Below are positions 15,568 to 25,159 of a DNA stretch of 36,952 bases, one piece after another. The notes below the pieces were generated by a model. It saw only the letters and a list, made by a program, of their open reading frames with translations. It was not told where the DNA came from and did no database searches. A program made the position numbers and the translations under genes. The stretch is taken from assembly GCA_020354555.1 (NCBI GenBank), contig CP070648.1, positions 791,373 to 828,324 on the forward strand, given 5' to 3'. Numbering within the stretch: the stretch's first letter is position 1; the number at the start of each line of letters is the position of its first letter. This DNA is from Armatimonadota bacterium. Its GTDB lineage: Bacteria > Armatimonadota > Hebobacteria > GCA-020354555 > CP070648.

Positions 15568-18093
15568 ATGGCCTTCGAAACCCAGCGCCGCCGTGCGCAG
15601 GCGAGCAGTGGCTGCCGCAGGAGTACGGTACGCCGTACCGCGATCGGCACGGCGTGTAGCCTGGCGCTCGTTCTGACCGCGCTGCGATTCATGTCGGCGT
15701 CAGCCGAACCGGCCAATGAGACGACATCAGAGGTGGTCAACATGCCCTCGACGACACGCGCCAACGACTTCTATGTCGGAAATCGTGCGCCCCTGCTGCC
15801 CAGCCCGCTCATCAAGCTGCCCGCCGGCAGCGTCCGGCCCGAGGGCTGGCTGAGGCACCAGTTGGACCTGATGGCGCAGGGCTTCTCCGGGCGCCTGATC
15901 GATATCAGCCAGTGGTGCCGCTTCGAGGGCAGCGCGTGGGCGGACGCCAAGGGCAACGGCGAGTTCGGCTGGGAGGAGCTACCGTACTGGCTCAAGGGCT
16001 TCACTTCGCTGGCCTATGCGCTGCACGACGAGCGGCTCATCGCCGAGGCACAGCGGTGGCTGGAGCCGATCATCGCGAGCCAGGATGCCGACGGTTACTT
16101 CGGCCCGCGCGTCAATCGCGAGGCGCCGGACCTGTGGCCGAACATGATCGCGCTCTACGCTCTGCGCACGCACTACGAGGCGACGGCGGACGAGCGCGTG
16201 ATATCGTTGATGACGAAGTACTTCCGCTGGCAGGCCGCGCTGCCGATCGAGCGGTTCCTGCCGGGGAGTTGGCAGCAATGGCGCGGCGGCGATAACCTCG
16301 ACAGCATCTACTGGCTGTACAATCGCACGGGGGAGTCGTGGCTGCTCGACCTGGCGCGCGTCAACCACGAGCGCACCGCTGACTGGACCGGCGGCATCCC
16401 GACTTGGCACGGGGTGAACGTCTGCCAGGGCTTCCGCGAGCCCGGCGAGTACTACCAGCAGAGCGGCGACCGGCGCTACTTGCAGGCGACGCAGCGCAAC
16501 TACGACACGATCATGAGAGAGTACGGCCAGGTGCCGGGGGGGATGTTTGGCGCGGACGAGAACTGCCGGCCCGGCTACACCGGCCCGCGGCAAGCCGCGG
16601 AGACGTGCTCGATGGCGGAACTCATGCACAGCTCGGAGATGCTCGCGCGCATCACTGGCGATCCGTTGTGGGCTGACCGCTGCGAGGAGGTCGCGTTCAA
16701 CTCGCTGCCTGCGTCACAGACGCCGGACTACAAGGGATTGCACTATTTGACCGCGCCCAACATGGTTCAGCTCGACCGGGAGAACAAGAGCCCGGGCCTG
16801 CAGAACGCGGGTTGCATGCTCGCGTACGACCCCACGAGCTATCGGTGCTGCCAGCACAACATCGCGTTCGCGTGGCCGTATTTCGCGGAGCATCTGTGGA
16901 TGGCGACTCCGAGTAATGGACTGGCGGCGGTGCTCTATGCGCCGAGCGAGGTGACGGCGAAGGCAGGGCCCGGCGCGGAGGTGCGGATTGCGGAGACGAC
17001 TGACTATCCTTTCGGCGAGACCGTCGAGTTTCGCCTTGCCACCAACAGGCCGGCTCAGTTCCCGCTGCTGCTTCGCGTCCCGGGCTGGTGCGAGCGACCG
17101 CGGGTGGAGATCAACGGCGAGCCGTTAGAAGTGCTCGCTCATCCGTCATGCTGGATTGCGATCGAGCGCACCTGGCGCGACGGAGACGTGCTGCGGCTGA
17201 CGCTCCCGATGACGGTCCGCGTCCGGGTGTGGGAGCAGAACAACAACGCCGTGTCGGTGAGCCGCGGCCCGCTGACCTACTCGCTCAGGATAGGCGAGCG
17301 ATGGGCGCGTTACGGCGACAGCGACGAATGGCCGGCCTACGAAGTCTTCCCCACGACACCATGGAACTACGGGCTGATCGTGGACATGCAGAATCCGGCC
17401 CGGTCATTCGAAGTCATCGAGAAGCCCGGGCCGCTTCCGGGTCAGCCGTTCGACGTCGAGGCCGCGCCAGTTCAACTCTCGGCCAAAGCGCGCAGGATAC
17501 CGGAATGGAGAATGGATGGCGGGCTGGTGGGCGAGCTTCAGATGAGCCCGGCGAAAACGTCCGAAGCCGTCGAGTCGGTGACGCTCGTCCCGATGGGCTG
17601 CGGGCGGCTTAGGATCGCGGCGTTTCCCACGGTAAGCGACGGCCCCGACGCGCACGAGTGGGTGGCGGCCCCGGAGCCGCCGCTCGCCTCGCACTGCTGG
17701 CCGAATGACACCGTGCGCGCGTTGAACGACGGCATTGTGCCGAAGAGGTCGAGCGACCAGAGCATCCCGCGGATGACGTGGTGGGATCACAAGGGCACGA
17801 CGGAATGGGTCGCGTACCGGTTCGACGCGCCGCGCGAGCTGAGCTGGTCCGAGGTGTACTGGTTCGACGACACCGGCGTCGGCGAGTGCCGCGTACCGGC
17901 GCGCTGGCGGCTGTTATGGAAGAACGGCGAGGCGTGGGAAGCGGTCAACAACGCGTCGGACTACGGGGTGCAACTCGATGAGTTCAACCGCGTGACCTTC
18001 GAGCCCGTGGTGACGACCGACGTGAAGCTCGAGGTCGAACTCCAGCCCGGCTTCTCGGGCGGTATCCAGGAATGGCGCTTGGGACGGTCGTAG
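15568..18093 (+). CDS. GH127 (DUF1680) family protein, beta-L-arabinofuranosidase-like
   Basis: 841 residues. An Arg-rich head precedes a hydrophobic segment (AIGTACSLALVLTALRFM), so export or membrane anchoring is likely. The (alpha/alpha)6 barrel core of GH127 is clear. The zinc/nucleophile cluster is intact: Glu 345 and Cys 347 in AETCSMAELM, Cys 427 and Cys 428 in RCCQHN. These match Glu338, Cys340, Cys417 (nucleophile) and Cys418 of the characterised HypBA1 enzyme with nearly the same spacing. Beta-sandwich regions follow (about 455-640), and a C-terminal discoidin-like part of about 150 residues (ELSWSEVYWFDDTGVGECRV, LEVELQPGFSGGI). Substrate is probably an L-arabinofuranose-type or related sugar, though the family is broad. 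ATG 15568 has GAGGTG at 15555-15560; an earlier ATG pair at 15547 lacks an SD. Confidence 0.88.
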   Translation: MAFETQRRRAQASSGCRRSTVRRTAIGTACSLALVLTALRFMSASAEPANETTSEVVNMPSTTRANDFYVGNRAPLLPSPLIKLPAGSVRPEGWLRHQLDLMAQGFSGRLIDISQWCRFEGSAWADAKGNGEFGWEELPYWLKGFTSLAYALHDERLIAEAQRWLEPIIASQDADGYFGPRVNREAPDLWPNMIALYALRTHYEATADERVISLMTKYFRWQAALPIERFLPGSWQQWRGGDNLDSIYWLYNRTGESWLLDLARVNHERTADWTGGIPTWHGVNVCQGFREPGEYYQQSGDRRYLQATQRNYDTIMREYGQVPGGMFGADENCRPGYTGPRQAAETCSMAELMHSSEMLARITGDPLWADRCEEVAFNSLPASQTPDYKGLHYLTAPNMVQLDRENKSPGLQNAGCMLAYDPTSYRCCQHNIAFAWPYFAEHLWMATPSNGLAAVLYAPSEVTAKAGPGAEVRIAETTDYPFGETVEFRLATNRPAQFPLLLRVPGWCERPRVEINGEPLEVLAHPSCWIAIERTWRDGDVLRLTLPMTVRVRVWEQNNNAVSVSRGPLTYSLRIGERWARYGDSDEWPAYEVFPTTPWNYGLIVDMQNPARSFEVIEKPGPLPGQPFDVEAAPVQLSAKARRIPEWRMDGGLVGELQMSPAKTSEAVESVTLVPMGCGRLRIAAFPTVSDGPDAHEWVAAPEPPLASHCWPNDTVRALNDGIVPKRSSDQSIPRMTWWDHKGTTEWVAYRFDAPRELSWSEVYWFDDTGVGECRVPARWRLLWKNGEAWEAVNNASDYGVQLDEFNRVTFEPVVTTDVKLEVELQPGFSGGIQEWRLGRS

Positions 18094-18180
18094 GCAGCGC
18101 GGCGATACCTCGCCCGACCCGTCGCGCCCAATCCGACGGTCGCTTGGGAGCGCGATCCCTGCGACGACGACACGTCCGCA

Positions 18181-20646
18181 TCAGTCCGTGAAGAACAACT
18201 CGTACAGGCCGTCTTCCGGTGGGTTGCGCCGGACGCCGACTTTGCCCGCACAGGTCCGGCGATCCAGCGGCGCGTCGGCGGGTAGGCCGACCGCCGCTAT
18301 CTCCACAACGTAGCGACACCCCGGCAGGACCTCGGGCACCGGGACCGATACGTCGAGCCATCGCTCCCACATGGAGACGCGCCCGGTAGGATCCCGGCCC
18401 GGCAGCACCCGGCGCCGCGTATCACCCTCGACCGCGACCACGACGACGCTTTTCACGTCCGTGCCGTACGCGCTGTCAATGAAATCGAAGCACACCACGT
18501 ATTCGCCGGGCTGCGTGATGTACGGCGTGGCGTCGAAGGTGAGGGTCTGCTGCGGGCCGTCGGCGAAATCCTCTGCCGACCACTGGCCGAGCTCCCAGTA
18601 GCCGAACGCGAATGGCGGGGCGGCGATGCCGAGCTGCGCGCCGATGATCCCGCGCGTCACCGCGGCGGCGCGCGGGGCGACGTGAAGCGTATCGAGCAGA
18701 CGATCGGGCATGGATCCACCGGACCGCGCGCATACTCGCTCCCCCCAGCGTCGCAGGCGCGAGCTGGTCACGGCCGCGCACTGGTCGAGCGTGTCGAGCG
18801 CGTCCGCGGCGGCGCGGATTTCATCGGAGGACACAGCCTGGGCATCAGCCGGCAAATGCGACAGCCGGTAGAGCGACCGCAGGAGCTTGACCGAGGCGAT
18901 GGTAATCTCCGTCTCGTCCACCGCATCGGGGAGGTCAAGGCGGCGGGCGATGGCGAGCGCCTCTCGCGCCTGGGCCAGGTCGCGTTGTATCTGCTCTTCG
19001 GACAGGACTTCCGGGCCGCTTTCGAAACGATGATCGAGTGGCACGTCGCGACCCACGGCCAGCGCCGGGTTGTAGATCAGGTTCAGAAACAGCCTGCTGC
19101 CGGCGATGTCCCACCCGACCGGCCCGATCTTGTCCGCCCAATCTGCGAAGGCCTCGATGTTCGCGACGCCGACGGCGCAGGCGTACGCGCGGGCGAACTC
19201 GCGCGGCGAGCGTCCATTGTGGTTCCAGCTCCACTCCGCGGCGGCGGTGACGTTGAACTCATGGAAGCGATTGGACGGGACGGCATAGCAGATGACGTTG
19301 GACAGCCCCTTGGTGGCGAACTCGTCCATGCGGGCGTGGACGAACTGCGGTCCGGTCCACGGAAACACCGTCCGCCACGCATTGGTGACCTGCGGGTACA
19401 CGCCGAGCCAGCGGCCGGAGCGGGCGAATTCCTCGAGCAGCGGGTAGATCATGGGGTGATGCGATGAGTCGTACGTGCGCCCGCCGTCGTAGTACGAAAC
19501 GCCGACATCCCGCGGCGCGGCTTCGAGGATCTTGTCATTGACGCTGTAGCTTCCCTGGGTGGTGAGAATGCGCAACCGCGCGTCAGGGTTGACCTGTTCC
19601 TGCGCCTGCCGGAAACCCGCGACGATGGCGGCCACCTCCAGGGCGTAGGGATCCTTGCCCGCGCACTCCTCGCAGAAGCAGGGCGTAGCTTCCTCGGAGA
19701 GCCAGACCATGATATCCCGCACGCCGGGAACGGCCGCGATTCCCTTGAGCCACTGCGCGATGAGATCCCACGTTCGCGGCTTGGACATGCACAGGACCGG
19801 GTAGAAGTCGCTGCGCTTTGCGCGTTCCTCGCTGGGCGTGCCGTAGCAGTCTTCCCACCCCTTGAGGCCGCCGCGCGTGAGCTGCTCCAGATGCGAGAGG
19901 ATGGGCACGACTTTGACGCCGAGCCCCTCCCCTTCCGTGATCTTGGCCCGATCGAAATGGATGGTCGGCTGCCCGTTCTCGTCACAGCCAGCCCCGGCGT
20001 GGAGTTCCACGACGTTCAGTTTCCGCTGCGCCATCCACGCGAAGTCAGATGCCGCGTTGCCGCCCCACTGGCCGCGCTCCGCGATATCGGGCCAATCCAC
20101 GATCTCGCCCAGCGGCAAGGCGAGTGGCGTATCGGGCGCAACCTCGGAGGGGGGAGAGATCAACCGCTGTAATGTCCGCGCGGCGTAGAGCAGGCCCAAC
20201 GGCGCGTTGGCTGCGAGCACGATTTCAGCGCCGCCGTCCGTCTCCCGGCTGAGGATGGCATAGGCCTGGTCGGAGTTGGGGAGCGCGCTAAAGCGGGCTG
20301 CGAGTCCGTCGGGCAGGCGAGCGTCGCCATCCGAAGATAGTGCGAGACGGATCCGACACGGGCTGTCCTCTCCGCCAAGGGCGAACGATCTGATGATCTC
20401 CAGCGCCGTGACGACCGGCGGCGGACTCTCTGCCGGCGGAACCACGTGAATCCGCACGGCCGTCGTCGCGAGTCCGCCCGTGATGGTCATCTCCTGCGGC
20501 AGCGGTATCACCCGCACCGCCCAGTCAACACTCGTGCCCGTGCTCATTGCAGTGGATGCCTCCTCCTGTACGGGATTGCCGTGCGCGCACACACGCGCCG
20601 CGTAGAGAACAACCACGCCAATGGTCACGACGGCGATCCTGCGCAT
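18181..20646 (-). CDS. Secreted GH20-like protein, second of a tandem pair
   Basis: 821 residues with a signal peptide (MRRIAVVTIGVVVLYAARVCA). Residues about 45-165 match the GH20 N-terminal alpha/beta domain (IPLPQEM..., LGLLYAARTLQRLI). A barrel region then starts at EIVDWPDIAERGQWG, as in GH20. Where GH20 has GGDE this protein has VWLSEE (Glu 318 and Glu 319), followed at once by CFCEEC (C323, C325, C328), a possible metal knot. A helical region (about 540-640) and a C-terminal beta domain (WSAEDFADGPQQTLTFDA onward) complete it. Hydrolysis of an N-acetylhexosamine-like substrate is suggested by fold only. It starts three bases after the stop of its paralog, and its SD (GCGGAGTGAATC-ATG) lies inside that gene, so translation is probably coupled. 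It may equally be a binding protein. Confidence 0.75.
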   Translation of the reverse strand: MRRIAVVTIGVVVLYAARVCAHGNPVQEEASTAMSTGTSVDWAVRVIPLPQEMTITGGLATTAVRIHVVPPAESPPPVVTALEIIRSFALGGEDSPCRIRLALSSDGDARLPDGLAARFSALPNSDQAYAILSRETDGGAEIVLAANAPLGLLYAARTLQRLISPPSEVAPDTPLALPLGEIVDWPDIAERGQWGGNAASDFAWMAQRKLNVVELHAGAGCDENGQPTIHFDRAKITEGEGLGVKVVPILSHLEQLTRGGLKGWEDCYGTPSEERAKRSDFYPVLCMSKPRTWDLIAQWLKGIAAVPGVRDIMVWLSEEATPCFCEECAGKDPYALEVAAIVAGFRQAQEQVNPDARLRILTTQGSYSVNDKILEAAPRDVGVSYYDGGRTYDSSHHPMIYPLLEEFARSGRWLGVYPQVTNAWRTVFPWTGPQFVHARMDEFATKGLSNVICYAVPSNRFHEFNVTAAAEWSWNHNGRSPREFARAYACAVGVANIEAFADWADKIGPVGWDIAGSRLFLNLIYNPALAVGRDVPLDHRFESGPEVLSEEQIQRDLAQAREALAIARRLDLPDAVDETEITIASVKLLRSLYRLSHLPADAQAVSSDEIRAAADALDTLDQCAAVTSSRLRRWGERVCARSGGSMPDRLLDTLHVAPRAAAVTRGIIGAQLGIAAPPFAFGYWELGQWSAEDFADGPQQTLTFDATPYITQPGEYVVCFDFIDSAYGTDVKSVVVVAVEGDTRRRVLPGRDPTGRVSMWERWLDVSVPVPEVLPGCRYVVEIAAVGLPADAPLDRRTCAGKVGVRRNPPEDGLYELFFTD

Positions 20647-20649
20647 GAT

Positions 20650-23190
20650 TCACTCCGCGAAAAACGATGCGGCCACCGCGTTCTCCGGCCACTCGCGCCT
20701 AATGCCGGCGCTGCCGCTGCAGGTCCTGCGATCCGGCGGCGCATCGGCAGGGATGCCGCGCACGTCAATCTCCACGACATAGCGACATCCCGGCAGAATC
20801 TCGGGCACCCTGACCGACATGTCGCTGTACCGGCTCCACATGGACACGCCGCCGGTGGGGTCCGAAGTGTCGAGCACCTGGCGGCGAGTTTCGCCGTCAA
20901 GCGCAACGATACGAACGCGCCGCACGTCGGTCCCGTAGGCACTCTCGATGAAGCTCAGGCACACTGCGTATCTGCCGGGCTCCGCGATGTGTTCCGTGGC
21001 ATCGAAGGTCAGCGTCCGCTCGGGGCCATCGGCGAAGTCAGCGCCGGACCAGCTGCCCAGCTCTCTAGTGTGGGACTCCGGGTGTGGATCGTCTATGCCC
21101 AGACGGTCGCCGATCATTCCGCGGACGACGCTCGCGGCGCGGGGCACGACGTGGATCGAGTTCGCGAGGCGGCCGGGCAAGGATTCCCCGATGCGCGCGC
21201 TTTCGCGCTCGCCCCATCGTCGCAGGCGAGTGCTGGTCACGGCGGCGGACCGGTCAAGCGTGTCGAGGTTGTCGGCGGCCGCTCTGATGTCGGCCGCGGA
21301 TAGCTGCGACGCGTCGAGCGGGACGTGCGACAAGCGATACAGCGCGCGCAGGAACTTGAGCGCGGCGATGTCCATTTCCGTCTCGTCTACCGCGTCGGGC
21401 GTGTTCATGCGACGGGCAAGGGCGAGCGCGTCGCGCGCCTGCGACAGGTCGCGCTCGATCTGTTCCTCGGACAGGACTTCGGGCCCGCCCTCGAAGCGAT
21501 GATCCAGCGGCACGGCCTCGCGCAATCCCATGCTCGGATCGTACATCAAGCAGAGGAAAATCTTGGTGGCGGCGACATCCCACCCTACCGGCCCGATCTT
21601 CTCGGCCCACTCGGCGAAAGGTTCGACATCGGCAATCCCGGCGGCACGGGCGAACGCGCGCGCGAATTCGCGCGGCGTGCGCCCGGCGTGGTTCCAGCTC
21701 CATTCCGCGGCGGCGGTGCAGTTGAACTCGTGGAAGCGGTGGGATGGAACGGCGTAGCGGATCACCGAGGCGAGCCGCTTGCCATAGAACTCATCCATGC
21801 GCGCCTGGATGAACTGGGGCCCGGTCCACGGCAGCACCGTGCCCCAGGCGTTGGTGATCTGAGGGTATACCCCGAGCCAGCGACCGGATGCCGCATACTT
21901 CTCCAGCAGCGGATAGATCATGGGGTCATGGGTGGAGTCGTAAGTGCGGCTGCCGTGGTAATAGGTCAAGCCGATGTCGGCGGGCAGTGCCGCGACGATC
22001 TCATCATTGGAGGCGTAACTTCCCTGGCTGGTGAGGATGCGCAGGCGGGCGTCGGGGTTGACCTCTGCTTGCGCCTCGCGGAATGCGGCGAGCACGACCG
22101 CAACTTCGAGCGAGTACGGGTTGTGCCCGCGGCACTGCTCGCAGCAGCACGGCGTCTCCTCCTCGGAGAGCCACACGCTGATGTCGCGCACGCCGGGCAC
22201 GGCTGCGATCTGCTTGATCCACCCCGCGATCAACTCCCGCGTCCGCGGTTTCGACATGCACAAGGTGGGATGGAAGTCGCTGCGTTTGGCCCGCTCTTCG
22301 GTCGGCACGCTGTAGCAGTCTTCCCACCCCTTGAGCCCGCCGCGAGCGAGATGCTCCAGATGCCCCAGGAAGGGCACGACCCTAATGCCCAACTTCGCGC
22401 CCTCCGCGACCTTCGCCTCGTCGAAACGGATGATCGGCTGTCCGCGCTCATCGAGTCGCTCGTGGACGTCCATCTCCACGACGTTGAACTTCCACCGCGA
22501 CATCCATGCGAGATCGTCCTCGGGGTCTTCCCCCCACTGGCCGCGTTCCGGGATGTCAGGCCAGTCCACGATCTCGCCGAGAGGCAAGATGAGTTCCGTG
22601 TCCTTCGTGACGCACGACGGCGGAGACACCAACTGCTCAAGTGTCCGTGCAGCGAAGAGCAGGCCCTGTGGAGTGTTTGCGACCAACAGGATCTCGACGG
22701 CGCCGTCGCTGGTTCGCCGACCGAGCAGTGCATACGCCTGGTCGGCGTTGGGCAGCCCACGCAGGCGTTCGGCCAACCCGGCGGGCAGCGCGAGATCATT
22801 CTGTGACGACAGTGCCAGCCGGATGCGGCACGGGGGGACCTCGCGGCCGAGCGCGAAGGATCGCAGAGTATCCAGCGCAGTCGCGATAGGTGGAGAGGTG
22901 GCCGCAGGCCCGAGCGCGCAGAGCTCGTCCGCCCTGACCACAGCGCTGTCCGTTATGCTCATCTCGTGCGGCAGCGGTATGACCCGCACGGCCCAGTCAA
23001 TGCTTGGTGTCGTACCCAACGGCGTAGATGCCTCCTGGATGGATTGAGCCGCGACGACGTCAGTCAGACTCCGGGCCGCTGAATCTGCGCCGCGCCGGTC
23101 ACCTGCCGAACACGCACCACCCGTTGCGATGGCGCTCGCCGACAGCATTGCCAGAACGGTAATGCCGGACGTACCCAGAACTCGTCTCAT
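20650..23190 (-). CDS. Secreted GH20-like protein, first of a tandem pair
   Basis: 846 residues from ATG 23190, which has GCGGAGTGGTC immediately upstream; in-frame codons above it are open but not family-like. A hydrophobic signal segment (GITVLAMLSASAIATGGA) is followed by a linker, then the same order as the downstream paralog: GH20b-like domain (IPLPHEMSIT), barrel from EIVDWPDIPERGQWG, VWLSEE (Glu 343 and 344), CCCEQC (C348, C350, C353), helical region, C-terminal beta domain. The two proteins align over their whole length with well over half the residues identical by eye, so this is a gene duplication that has had time to diverge, mostly in the signal region and C-terminus. It is the promoter-proximal gene of the pair, with an inverted repeat 23 bases upstream. 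Confidence 0.75.
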   Translation of the reverse strand: MRRVLGTSGITVLAMLSASAIATGGACSAGDRRGADSAARSLTDVVAAQSIQEASTPLGTTPSIDWAVRVIPLPHEMSITDSAVVRADELCALGPAATSPPIATALDTLRSFALGREVPPCRIRLALSSQNDLALPAGLAERLRGLPNADQAYALLGRRTSDGAVEILLVANTPQGLLFAARTLEQLVSPPSCVTKDTELILPLGEIVDWPDIPERGQWGEDPEDDLAWMSRWKFNVVEMDVHERLDERGQPIIRFDEAKVAEGAKLGIRVVPFLGHLEHLARGGLKGWEDCYSVPTEERAKRSDFHPTLCMSKPRTRELIAGWIKQIAAVPGVRDISVWLSEEETPCCCEQCRGHNPYSLEVAVVLAAFREAQAEVNPDARLRILTSQGSYASNDEIVAALPADIGLTYYHGSRTYDSTHDPMIYPLLEKYAASGRWLGVYPQITNAWGTVLPWTGPQFIQARMDEFYGKRLASVIRYAVPSHRFHEFNCTAAAEWSWNHAGRTPREFARAFARAAGIADVEPFAEWAEKIGPVGWDVAATKIFLCLMYDPSMGLREAVPLDHRFEGGPEVLSEEQIERDLSQARDALALARRMNTPDAVDETEMDIAALKFLRALYRLSHVPLDASQLSAADIRAAADNLDTLDRSAAVTSTRLRRWGERESARIGESLPGRLANSIHVVPRAASVVRGMIGDRLGIDDPHPESHTRELGSWSGADFADGPERTLTFDATEHIAEPGRYAVCLSFIESAYGTDVRRVRIVALDGETRRQVLDTSDPTGGVSMWSRYSDMSVRVPEILPGCRYVVEIDVRGIPADAPPDRRTCSGSAGIRREWPENAVAASFFAE

Positions 23191-23212
23191 GACCACTCCG
23201 CTTTGTTGCTCA

Positions 23213-23237
23213 CGGTAACGACGGACTTCCGTCACCG
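23213..23237 (-). promoter_or_regulatory. Imperfect palindrome upstream of the GH20-like pair
   Basis: CGGT-AAC-GACGGA-CT-TCCGTC-ACCG: a 6-base inner stem, then a 3-base bulge and a 4-base outer stem, starting 22 bases before the ATG at 23190. It could be an operator or a leader hairpin for the two-gene unit. The rest of the 296-base divergent gap shows no clear minus-strand promoter. Confidence 0.35.
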
Positions 23238-23365
23238 AACGGCCAAGTCCTCTGAGACCGCGCCTCACAGGCGGCCCTGGGGGGAGGGGCGCACGACGAA
23301 GTCCACTCACTTCTCGGCAAAGTGCCCCTCGGACGGGCCGCGGCGTATGGCGTGCCCGCGGAAAG

Positions 23366-23392
23366 GTGACTCGGCGGCGTCCCCCGTATTAT
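23366..23392 (+). promoter_or_regulatory. Candidate promoter for the GH32-like / AKR / ADH run
   Basis: GTGACT (23366-23371) and TATTAT (23387-23392) with a short 15-base spacer. The -10 matches five of six bases in otherwise very GC-rich noncoding DNA, about 95 bases before the start at 23487. The spacing is suboptimal. Confidence 0.35.
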
Positions 23393-23486
23393 GCGCCAGG
23401 AGCGGGCCGCGCGCCGCCGCCGTCGCCCACGAGGCAGCGGCGCCGAGCCCAAGACCTGCGACACGTCCGCCGTTGCGGAGGCAGCG

Positions 23487-25121
23487 ATGATGTCCAATCA
23501 TGCCGATGCGGCCGATCACTGGCAGCTCTTCCTGGACGATGACGTCCTGGCGCGGACGACAGGATTCGACCGCATCATACACCACCCGCGGGCGACGGGT
23601 GTCGTCATTCCCGCCGACCGACCGTGGGAGACCGCCGGGGTCGCGCCGCTGCTCGTGGATCGCCGGGGCGACGGCTCGTTCTTCGCCTACTACACGGCGA
23701 TGTGGTGGGACATTGACGGCGCCGACACCCTGCCGGATAACTTCAGGCGCGACCGCGCGCATCACATCTTCCACGGCGTCGCCTATGCCGAAAGTGACGA
23801 CGGAGTTCACTGGCACAAGCCGGAGCTGGGCCTGGCTGAGGCGCCCGCCGCGGTTGACCGGGACAAGTACGCGCCCTTCCCCTCGCCCCAGGGCGTCGCC
23901 CGCGAGAATAACCTCGGCGTGCCGTTCGTGGTGGTCGCGGACCTCGGCCGGTTTGGGAACGTCAGCGACCTGCACAAACGATATGCGCTGCGCCTGGCGC
24001 CCGATCCGACGCAGCCGGCCGGCGTCGGCGCCGCCTGGACCCTATCGCCGCGCGGGTACTTCGCCTCCGAGCTTCCCGATTTCGTGAACGAGCGCGAGTG
24101 GGGCAAGAAGCTGCTCGATTCCGGGGGCTGCTTCGACCCACGGCGGCACCTGCTCCATTTCTGGGACGACGTACACGAGGAATGGGTGGCCATGGAGCAA
24201 GGCGTGATCGGCCACTGGCTGCCGTCGCGCGAGATCGCGCGCATGTCGTCTCCCGACCTGATTAGCTGGACATCGCGGGCGGTGCTGTATCCGGATGCCG
24301 CCGATCCACACGGACAGGACGACTACGACGAGCCGATGTCGCTGACGCCGTTCTGCGCGGAGCGCGTCGTATTCGGGCTGCTGAGCTGGTTTCACTCGGA
24401 TCGGACGCATCCCGACGGCGGGCCAAATCTGGAGCCGTCGCCTGGACATCCGCACATCTGGCCGTGGTGCCGCAAGGGAACCTGCGAAATGCGCATCACC
24501 CTCAGCCGCGACGGCGGCATGACGTGGGACCGTACGGTCAGCCGCGAGCCGTGGATTCCACACGGCGGCGAGCAGGACAGCTACGACCGGCTGGTGATCG
24601 GCGCGCTGCCGCCGGTACGCGTCGGCGACGAGGACTGGTTCTACGTCGAGGTGATCGACGGCGACCACCTGGGCATTCGCAACGACGTCGAGCAGACGCC
24701 CTACTATCGCGGTCGCTTGCCGCAGCACCAGATCGCGCTGTACATCCAGAAGCGCAATCGCTACGTGAGCCTGACCGCGCGCAACCATCCAGAGGTGCTT
24801 ATCACGAAGCCCATCACGATCACCGGTGATTCACTTCGGCTCAACGTTGACGCGAGCCGCGGCGAGGTGCGCGTCGGCATCGCGGCGGCTGGACCCGTGT
24901 CGACGTTCGAGGATACGACGCCGTCGTTTGCGCCGCATCTGCTGGAGCAACGGCTGCTCTGCGGTCTTGGGTTCGACGACTGCGTGCCGGTGCGGGGGAA
25001 TTCGGTTGAGCACGAGGTGCGGTTTCGGGATGGAGCGGCGCTGCAATCGCTTCGGGGGCAGGCGGTTTGCCTGCTAGTCCGGATGGTTGACGCGGACCTC
25101 TACGGCTTTCGGTTGGTGTGA
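23487..25121 (+). CDS. GH32/GH43-like five-bladed propeller protein, cytoplasmic
   Basis: 544 residues, no signal peptide. The opening DHWQLFLDDDVLARTTGF is the usual start of GH32-like propeller proteins of planctomycete-type genomes, followed by repeating blades with DDGVHWHKPELGL, SSPDLISWTSR and SRDGGMTWDRTV, the Asp-box-like strand ends of sialidase or GH43/GH32 folds. A C-terminal beta-sandwich (SLRLNVDASRGEVRVGI) resembles the GH32 C-terminal domain. The classical GH32 triad motifs (WMNDPNG, RDP, EC) were not found, so the catalytic residues and the substrate remain open. ATG 23487 has GGAGG five bases upstream (23477-23481). It is followed after 38 bases by the aldo/keto reductase, probably in one transcript, which suggests intracellular sugar processing. 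Confidence 0.7.
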   Translation: MMSNHADAADHWQLFLDDDVLARTTGFDRIIHHPRATGVVIPADRPWETAGVAPLLVDRRGDGSFFAYYTAMWWDIDGADTLPDNFRRDRAHHIFHGVAYAESDDGVHWHKPELGLAEAPAAVDRDKYAPFPSPQGVARENNLGVPFVVVADLGRFGNVSDLHKRYALRLAPDPTQPAGVGAAWTLSPRGYFASELPDFVNEREWGKKLLDSGGCFDPRRHLLHFWDDVHEEWVAMEQGVIGHWLPSREIARMSSPDLISWTSRAVLYPDAADPHGQDDYDEPMSLTPFCAERVVFGLLSWFHSDRTHPDGGPNLEPSPGHPHIWPWCRKGTCEMRITLSRDGGMTWDRTVSREPWIPHGGEQDSYDRLVIGALPPVRVGDEDWFYVEVIDGDHLGIRNDVEQTPYYRGRLPQHQIALYIQKRNRYVSLTARNHPEVLITKPITITGDSLRLNVDASRGEVRVGIAAAGPVSTFEDTTPSFAPHLLEQRLLCGLGFDDCVPVRGNSVEHEVRFRDGAALQSLRGQAVCLLVRMVDADLYGFRLV

Positions 25122-25159
25122 GCCAGCCACGGCGTTCTCAGAGGAAGGATGCAGCAGAG

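Noticed and set aside
21325-22806. 493-residue plus-strand frame opposite the GH20-like gene
   Set aside because: It is a high-GC antisense shadow; the minus-strand protein aligns end to end with its paralog.
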